Assembly: GCA_019693395.1 (NCBI GenBank)
Contig: JAAMXP010000952.1
Coordinates: 8,079-72,078, forward strand
DNA: 64,000 nt
Direction of reading: 5' to 3'
Source: Ettlia oleoabundans
Lineage: Eukaryota; Chlorophyta; Chlorophyceae; Chlamydomonadales
In this document: piece after piece, positions 57,228-64,000 of the stretch
How positions within the stretch are numbered: position 1 is the first letter of the stretch
How the letters are laid out: each line of letters begins with the position of its first letter
Notes under the pieces: generated by a model
What the model was told of the DNA's origin: nothing
Seen by the model: the letters and a program-made list of their open reading frames with translations, nothing else
Databases searched by the model: none
Made by a program: the position numbers and the translations under genes

Positions 57228-60200
57228 ATGGCGACTCTGCTTGCGGTGCTGCTCGGCACTGCTGCGTTGTGTGTAAGTTTGCATCCTGTTCAAGTCACGC
57301 AACACAAGGCAACTCACGACGCAAGCACTTTAAGGTTTCTGTGGACGGCGCCTTTGCCGCCGCGGCTGCACTGTGGCTGCGCTGCCGCTGACGGAGGCGC
57401 CTTTCCTCCCGATCAGTGCTGCAACAGCCGCACCCACTCTGAATCCCTTCCCCCACAGTTGGTTCTACTACCCCACCCATGCAGCTGTTGGTAGTGGGCC
57501 TTCGGCTCGTGCCACGGTGGCGGCTGCGCCACGTCCCCCTAGTCAAGCCGATGCCCTTCCTAGTGGGCCACATGTGGAACTTCCTCCACACCCCTCTTTA
57601 TGTCTGCTACTGCAAGTGGGCCGAGAAGTATGGCGGCATCTTTCTGTGCTTCTTTGGGAAGAACCCCTGTGTTGTGCTCACAGGTGGGCATGAGTGCAAC
57701 CCGCGCAACCCATCTCGTGCCCTGTTGACCGGAATGACACCACACCTGCTCACGGGTCGCTCTACACACCCTTTACCTGCTCGCCTGCATTTGCCTGCTC
57801 AGTTGCGCTGTTGAATCTAATCCCACCCATTGCTGCAGACCCGGAGCTCATTCGACAGGTTGCCGTCAAGCATTTTGCAAAGTTCCACGATAGGCCAAAC
57901 TTTCTCAACATGCCAAACAGGTGCTTAAAAAGCCACACTAATTTTCTAAGGGCTATCCCCACGTTCCTGCCACAACGGCACGCCTGCTGAACAGGAGCAC
58001 AGTTCCGCACCCAACCTGTTCACTTTTGCCATTTGCCCTGCCGCCATTTCACTTAATGCTACACTACCCTGCCCTGCCCTGACTACCCTGCCTGCAGCAA
58101 AAACAAGCGCATCCGAAGCATACGGGCGGGGCTGGTGGTCAGCCGTGGCGGCTACTGGGGCAGCCTTCGTGCCGCGCTGACACCACTGTTCCACACAGCT
58201 GCCCTGCACTCCTACTCACCTATCATGAACGACTCAGGTGACTGGCAAGGGAGGACGGTGTTAAGGAGTGTAGCCGGGCCAGTGGGGGGCATTGGTGATG
58301 CAGGAGAGTAGTTTCATCCCCATTATCTCCCTTCTTGACACTTGCAATGCGGTACACGTGTGCAGTCGGCCGCCTGTTGGAGCGGTTGGAGCCGTCGGCA
58401 GAGGCTAGGGACGCGGCCTTTGATGTGCATGCGCTGCTGGGACGGATGACGATGGAAGTCATTGGGAGAACTGCATTCGGGTGAGCACTCCCTTGCCTCA
58501 CTTTTCATACATCTGGAATCCGATTCTTTATGATGCTCATGGGCCATGGGCCCTCAGCAGCAGTGGGTACTCGAAGGAGAAGCAGCAGTGAGCCTTGGCA
58601 AAGGTGCGGAGTTCATGGGTTGACATCTTTGATATGCCTCATCCCCAGGAGTGTACTGGAATCAAACTGGCAATGTCCTGCCAAGTGGTAAACAACAGGG
58701 AACAACTGTTGCACCCCTTCCCCATGTGTGCAGGGTTGACTTCGTGACCGACAAGGATGATGAGGATCGGCAAGCGGGGCGGCCTAACTTGGTTGCGGCA
58801 GTTAAGGTAGGAGCAGCTGCTGTGCATGGCTGAGGCTCTGGCCGACAGTGGGGGGCAGGAAGGTGGGATTGGGTGGATTTGACACGCGTCAGCACCAGAT
58901 ATGCGCCCTTTCTGCATGGACTTTTCTTTATGTGGCTTGGTGAATCAGGTTAATAGAGCTATTTGTCTTCATATATCACAGCTACGGTTCAACTCCCCCA
59001 CATGCCCACCCCATTTGCCCCCTCTCCGCCTACACCAGGTCATCTTTTCTGGAGGTGGTTTCATGCCGGCGGGGCAGGGCGTGGGCATATTGTTCAGGAT
59101 ATTGCCAAACTGGCTAGAGCCCGCGCTCTTCTGGGTCTTCTTCACAGCTGTGGTGAGACAGTGGTTGGTGGGAAGCAGTGCTGTGCAGCTGGCAAGGCAG
59201 CTCACTAGCCTGCGACCACCAGCCAGCAGGGCACTGTGCTGAGGGCCCGTCTTTTTGTCTTTCCCAAAGCCGCACGTCCTATGCCTGCAGGGCGGGCTGG
59301 CCCAGCGTCTGGAGTACGCTCGCACCACCTTTATGTCGACAGCAGATCTGCTGATACAGGCAGGCTTGCTAAGCAATGCCAACCATTCTGTACCTGCTGC
59401 CTGCCTACCTGCCTGCCTCGCTTTCTTTTGTAAAGGTCATGTGTGCCCAAGGTGACCTTGGATGTCAGACAGCGTTGCCCCTGCCCCTGCCTTCCCTTGC
59501 ATGGGAGAGGTCACCCTAACCCAAGCGGCCTTGGCTGACCCCCTCCGCCCCCCTGCAGGCTGCCAAGCGTGCGGCATTGGCACGTGGGGACCGGGTGCAG
59601 GTTGTGGACACCGACTGGCGCTGGTGGAGCCAAGACTCGGCTTTTGTGCAGGAGAACCCGTACAAGGTACGGTGAGGTACACTGCGTAGTTGTTGCGCAT
59701 TAGGGTGGATTGGTTGCCTACGCAGATTGGTTGACCCTAATATTGTTTAGTGGCACCTGTGCTGTTAGGGGTCAGACGATTGCCTGGGTGAAGTTTGCCT
59801 CACGGGATACTGCCCCACGGGCAGTATCACAGGCCTGCGGTTCCCGTACAGTTTACCAAGTTGGTTTTACAAACTTTTGTTCGATTGCATGCACTGCAGG
59901 GGGTCACCCCCGCGCCCAACAGCGTGATTGATATGCTGATGCGGGCCACCAACAAGGAGACGGGGCGAGGCCTGGCAGATGTCCAGGTAGCTGCGCAGTG
60001 CAACACACTCATCGCAGGCAAGCCAGCCAGCACCCAACCCAGCCTCGTCCAGCCATGCAAGGACACACCAGAGCATAATGCGCTTCCCTGCCTGCGTCCA
60101 CTGTGTTGTGGCTTGCTTGTTTGCCTGCATGTGCAGCGGTAACATGGACGTGTTTGTTGTGCACACATGGCACTGTGGTCATGCTCATACGATGTTCTTA

Positions 60201-61467
60201 GTTCCTCGTGAAATACCTGCATCATCCTTGTGCAGCGGGATATGAGACGTCTGCCAACGCCCTTGCCTTCACCATCTACTGCCTGACCACCAACCCAGAG
60301 GTCGAGGCCAGGCTGCTGGAGGAGATAGATGCCTTTGGGCGCGACAAGGTGGGAAGACATTGACACAGCATCATTGGGCTCAGTCACACCAACCTTGGTG
60401 TGTTTGCAGTTATGGTCCCCTGGCACATGTACTGCTGCCTTAACTGCGTTATCAGTCGTTTGCCTCATTCACTCCCTCGCCTGCTCTTGCTACCCTGCCT
60501 TTCTCCTTCGTCTGGGCTACAGGAGCCTGCATTGGACGACTTACCTAGCTTTCCATTTGTGGAGGCAGTCATTAATGAATCGCTGCGCCTTTTCCCGCCC
60601 GCCCACACCACCACGCGAGAGTGCACGGCGCCGGGCGGCTGCACGCTGATGGCGGCCGATGGCCGGCAGTACCACATCCCATACCAGACATGGGTGCATT
60701 TCAACATATATGGTGTGCACCATAGCGAGCAGCACTGGTTGCAACCAGAGGCCTTCAGGCAAGCCGCCCACAGTCCTATTGTTCGTTTGTTTGTTTATTG
60801 TTAACGAGCAGATTGAGCTGCTCAGTTGCAGTTCCGGGCCCATGGCCCGAGCTCAACAGCCACCCTCCAGGCCAGCCAGGCAGCAACTGCAGCCAAGCAT
60901 ATCATGCTGCTGCTTCACTACCAAATCGCAATTTACAATGAGCTGACTTACCTGTCATCAAGGCATCACCCTAGTAATGCTCGGTCGCTGCGTAATTCTT
61001 GGCTTCAATCTTCGAGCTGCAGGCCGGAGCGCTTTTTGGACTCTGCAGAGGCATCCAAGCGTCACCCCAATGCCTTCATCCCCTTTGGGCTGGGGCCCCG
61101 CATGTGCATTGGGTTCCGCTTTGCGCTGCAGGAGCTGCAGATTGCGCTGATAAGGTGGGCAAGTGTTGACTTTGCGCCAGCACCAGCAGGTCTCCTTGGC
61201 GCTCGCGTCACATTGCGATCGGTGCTGCTGCATGCTACATGTCACATCCAACCCAACCCGCCGCCTTAATGGCAATTCTTTTGCTGACCCCCTTGTCTAT
61301 ACACCAGGATCTACCAGCGCTTCACTTTCCGTTTGAGCCCTGGGCAGGCACACCCGCTGCCGCTGCGTGCGGGCATCACTCTCAGCCCAAAAGATGGCCT
61401 CTGGGTGACCGCACACAAGCGTGCTGCTCCTGGACAGGCCGCCACGACAGCAGAGGATGCCCGCTGA
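57228..61467 (+). CDS. Cytochrome P450 monooxygenase, CYP711/CYP5-like
   Basis: Fourteen exons: 57228-57272, 57485-57683, 57839-57920, 58098-58237, 58366-58480, 58734-58806, 59039-59152, 59291-59359, 59559-59666, 59900-60017, 60236-60348, 60523-60758, 61023-61154 and 61308-61467; 567 residues, all phases agree. The chain opens with a membrane anchor ([20 protein letters not shown]) and a basic/proline hinge. P450 landmarks: [20 protein letters not shown] (helix C, with Trp); [19 protein letters not shown] (helix I oxygen-binding AGxET, about residue 354); ESLR (ExxR, about 411-414); [11 protein letters not shown]; and [18 protein letters not shown] (haem ligand Cys, about 499). It is a b-type haem ER enzyme using O2 and a P450 reductase. 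AGYETS and the PERF region resemble the CYP711/CYP5/CYP3 group; the exact family and substrate cannot be read. The introns at 59360-59558, 60018-60235 and 60759-61022 use GC donors. Confidence 0.93.
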
Positions 61468-62223
61468 GCACTGCCACTCATGCCTATGGTCAACTTGTTG
61501 CTGGACCAGGGGTGGAGAGGCATAAGCAAGTAACCTGCCTGAGTTGGCCGCACCAACCAGCTTGCATCTCAGGCCTGTACAATCCGTCTGTGTACTTCAT
61601 CCCATTGGCATTCCAACATTATGCCCAGGCAACATAATGCCCAGACAATACCTGTGTTTGTTCACTAGCTGCCTGGATGCCCTGTTGCGCACTTCAGCCG
61701 TTCATCCAGCCAAATCCCCCCATAGCTTCCAACAAGCCCCTCGGATATTGTTTTTGTATGCTGGTTGATGCATCCTGTTGATATTCAGCAGCAATTGCCC
61801 GCCAATGCATACGTAGTTGATAAGGACTTTACAATAATATCTCAATATGTTGTGTGCCAGCTACAGGGGTGCCTAATTTAGGCATGCCAAGCCATCCAGG
61901 CAAGCCGCAAGCATTGGCCTGAACCATGCACGGGAACCATGCCAACAACATGCCAATGCCATTCAGTTCAGCATCACAATGAAGCGCAAAAAAACCACAA
62001 ACATAAGTTGAACACACAATACATCAACTTGTAAAGCTGGAAGAGAGAGCAAGAACCATCTGTATGCACCAGCACACAACCAGGTAGCTGGCAAGGTATT
62101 CACAACAGGGGAAGCCATGCGGCCTGGAAATTTCTGAGCACCATGGCAATGTTGGGCACACTGACAAATCCCAAGACCCTGCTATGAAAAGGCGCGGCCA
62201 ACTGTGTTGCTCTCCGCATTGCA
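61468..62223. other. Convergent 3' region (P450 / pTAC5-like)
   Basis: About 755 bases between facing stop codons. No exon, RNA gene or strong repeat seen. Confidence 0.4.
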
Positions 62224-63811
62224 TCAGCGGCGCTTCAGGCGAGACCTGTCCTCCCAGCGCTGCTCGCCAATCAGCCACACACGGTCCCCATCCTGCGGCA
62301 GGCGCACAAGATTTGCAGGACCCCAGGATTTGGTTGACCACACACCCAAGACTTACAGGCGACTTGTAATAACACAAGAAGCAGGACACAACCTTTCCAA
62401 AACCAAGCAGCCTTGGCGCTCAGATCCGTCTGCATAAGCTCTATCTCACAACTAAGCTAACAACCCCGCGCCAGTCCACGTGCCCACCTTGCCTGCTCAG
62501 GCGACCCACCTGCGCTGCCAGGTCCTCATCAGCACTGTCCCCAGAGAACAGGCTCGACAGGTCGGCGGGGGAGGCATTGTCGCCCAGCAGCAAGCGCCAG
62601 GTGGCTGCGTCACACACGCCACTCTCCGGATAGCTGCTGCACGCCTGCAGGCAGGAACACAAGGGGACCCGGGCTATGTTTTGAACAGGACAACAAGCAT
62701 CCCCTCATGGCATATGAGGGCTTCACCACGGACATACATGTAGTTCTAGCCAGGGTATAGGTCATGCAGGATCTGCCACTTATGTTACCATGTGAAAAAG
62801 CGCAGCGGCTGACTCCAGCGACATCCAATAGCTGGCCCAGCTGGGATGCAGGTGACAGCCCCAGCCTTGCCTGAAAGGTCTTGAGTGCTGACAGCGTGCC
62901 GTCACCAAAACTCCACCACCGCATGTCGTCCTCTGCCAAAGGGGCACAGGTAGGCAGGCAGGCAGCTTTGATTTAACATGTTCAAGGGAGAGTAAGGAAG
63001 GGCACAGCCCAGGCGTAGCAGTGACACTGCTGGCGTCCCAGTGCATGACCAAGTCAAGATCGCTTCAGCCAAGCGCGGGCTTTGTGTGTGCTGCTTGTCG
63101 CAGCCCGGAAGCAAGGAACGGATACCAGGCATGCCCACCTGATGGGTAGAATCCAGCCCGCTCCAACGCGACTTGCAGTGCATGCACCTCCTTCCCACCG
63201 TCCCCTTCATGCAGCACGGGCCACTCTGCATGAATCCCACCATAACAGCACGTCAGCAGCAGTGCAGCCTAGCAAGACACGGGTATGCTTGTGCGCAATC
63301 TAGCAGGCGATATGGCTGCTGCATGGCTTGCTGGTCAGCTGCACAGGGCCGCGTGCCAAACACATGTTCCACACCAGGTGCATGCAATGCAGCACCCAGC
63401 TAAACCAGGAGCGGCAGATGCAAGGCTGGAGTCGCCGCGAAATGACAAAGCAAAAATCTGCATTACAAGCGCCCCACCTGTAAGAGCCGCAGGCTTCGCC
63501 GCACCGGCCTTTTCGCCAGCCTGTGTCGCCCCGCTGAAAGACCCAAACAGCTCCGCAAAGGCGGGCTTGGTCGCTGCCTCCGTCGCTGCAGCCTGCTGGG
63601 AAGCACCTGCCCCATTACTGCTGCTGCTAGTGTTGGGTTGGTCAGCACCCTTGCTGCCGGTGCTGGCGCTACCCAGGCTTGACAGGCCCGGGACATTGAT
63701 CATCATGTCAGCTGTGAGGTCCCTGGAGGCCTTGGGCTGCAGCTCTGGACCCAGCAGCTTGGCCCAGGTGAGCTCATCAGCGATGCCAGTCTCGGGCAGT
63801 CCCTCGCAGCA
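62224..63811 (-). CDS. pTAC5-like plastid protein with peptidoglycan-binding-like repeats, C-terminal part
   Basis: Exons 63811-63478, 63225-63139, 62932-62871, 62644-62510 and 62292-62224; phases agree. Earlier exons lie past base 64000 or were not found. The first visible exon ends a peptidoglycan-binding-like repeat (CCEGLPETGIADELTWAKLL), followed by a Ser/Ala-rich linker. The second repeat is split over three exons: EWPVLHEGDGGKEVHALQV, ALERAGFYPSEDDMRWWSFG, DGTLSALKTFQ and ESGVCDAATWRLLLG. The end is DGDRVWLIGEQRWEDRSRLK. This order matches plant pTAC5 and relatives, plastid nucleoid-associated proteins needed by the plastid-encoded RNA polymerase under stress. The zinc-finger (DnaJ-type Cys) part of pTAC5 is not in the visible exons. 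The intron at 62645-62870 uses a GC donor (CAG|GCAAGG). Confidence 0.8.
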
Positions 63812-64000
63812 CTGCGGAGCAAGGGGCAGCCGCAGTTGATTGCCCGGCAGGTGCAGTCGGAGAGGGTGACAGGGTGAGCAGTGGGCCAGCCTGCCCACAG
63901 GTCACATAATCAAGCTGCTTATTCAACTCAGCAAAGGGCATGAACGTGTGCTGCAGTCAGGGACGGCTGTGATGCCCAGACCAGCTTACTGTGCACTAGG
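63812..64000. other. Right-edge segment, probably intron of the pTAC5-like gene
   Basis: 189 bases upstream of the first visible pTAC5-like exon, ending with a pyrimidine-rich acceptor (…CTTGCTCCGCAG on the minus strand). No further exon could be recognised before the window ends. Confidence 0.4.

Noticed and set aside
1..64000. CRISPR arrays, insertion sequences, integrase or prophage genes
   Set aside because: No regularly spaced repeats, transposase motifs or terminal inverted repeats were seen. The intron-rich genes show this is a nuclear eukaryotic segment.

Overview
This window is nuclear DNA of a green alga. Nearly every gene is cut into short exons by small introns (roughly 80-300 bases) with GT-AG or GC-AG borders. 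Codon third positions are G/C-rich, alanine, glutamine and serine runs interrupt the proteins, and TGTAA-type polyadenylation signals follow some stops. The gene set contains plastid proteins (MOC1 resolvase, a pTAC5-like protein) and general eukaryotic proteins (ARP3, PAXBP1/ILP1, Pol III subunit RPC8, MRNIP, SLC25A38). Together these point to Chlorophyta, most likely a trebouxiophyte; that rank is an inference. I see no bacterial operons, insertion sequences, CRISPR arrays, rRNA or convincing tRNA.

Layout. 1-677 (-): N-terminal exons of a type IIC (Na+/K+-ATPase-like) P-type ATPase that runs off the left edge. 2435-3695 (+): RPC8. 8572-4240 (-): 848-residue coiled-coil protein with nine CTF-x-P modules. 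11879-9093 (-): membrane protein with a possible beta-barrel C-terminal half. 14956-12215 (-): VHL-beta domain joined to an HExxH metallopeptidase. 15997-19466 (+): GH1 glycosidase. 19887-22827 (+): secretory TPM-domain RING protein. 23376-24161 (+): NTF2-like protein. 26485-24235 (-): GT4 glycosyltransferase, head to head with MRNIP (26821-27979 +). 28909-28332 (-): small KEN-box/D-box protein. 34318-29498 (-): PAXBP1/ILP1, head to head with SLC25A38 (34853-36501 +). 38686-36765 (-): Sfp-type phosphopantetheinyl transferase, head to head with a double-USP protein (39538-42184 +). 43978-48619 (+): SAM methyltransferase. 52470-49381 (-): ARP3, head to head with a cis-prenyltransferase (52884-54591 +). 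56884-54888 (-): MOC1, head to head with a cytochrome P450 (57228-61467 +). 63811-62224 (-): C-terminal exons of a pTAC5-like protein that runs off the right edge.

The genes do not form one pathway; this is an ordinary gene-dense algal chromosome segment. Five divergent pairs share short intergenic promoters. Exon models were built by eye from reading frame, splice borders and similarity to known families. For 20 of the 21 protein-coding genes described, all phases agree across the exons seen; in the USP protein one junction does not close. The most notable features are a high share of GC-AG introns (12 of roughly 125), the VHL-metallopeptidase fusion, the CTF-x-P repeat protein, a RING finger with an insertion of about 120 residues, and a small protein with the hallmarks of an APC/C substrate.
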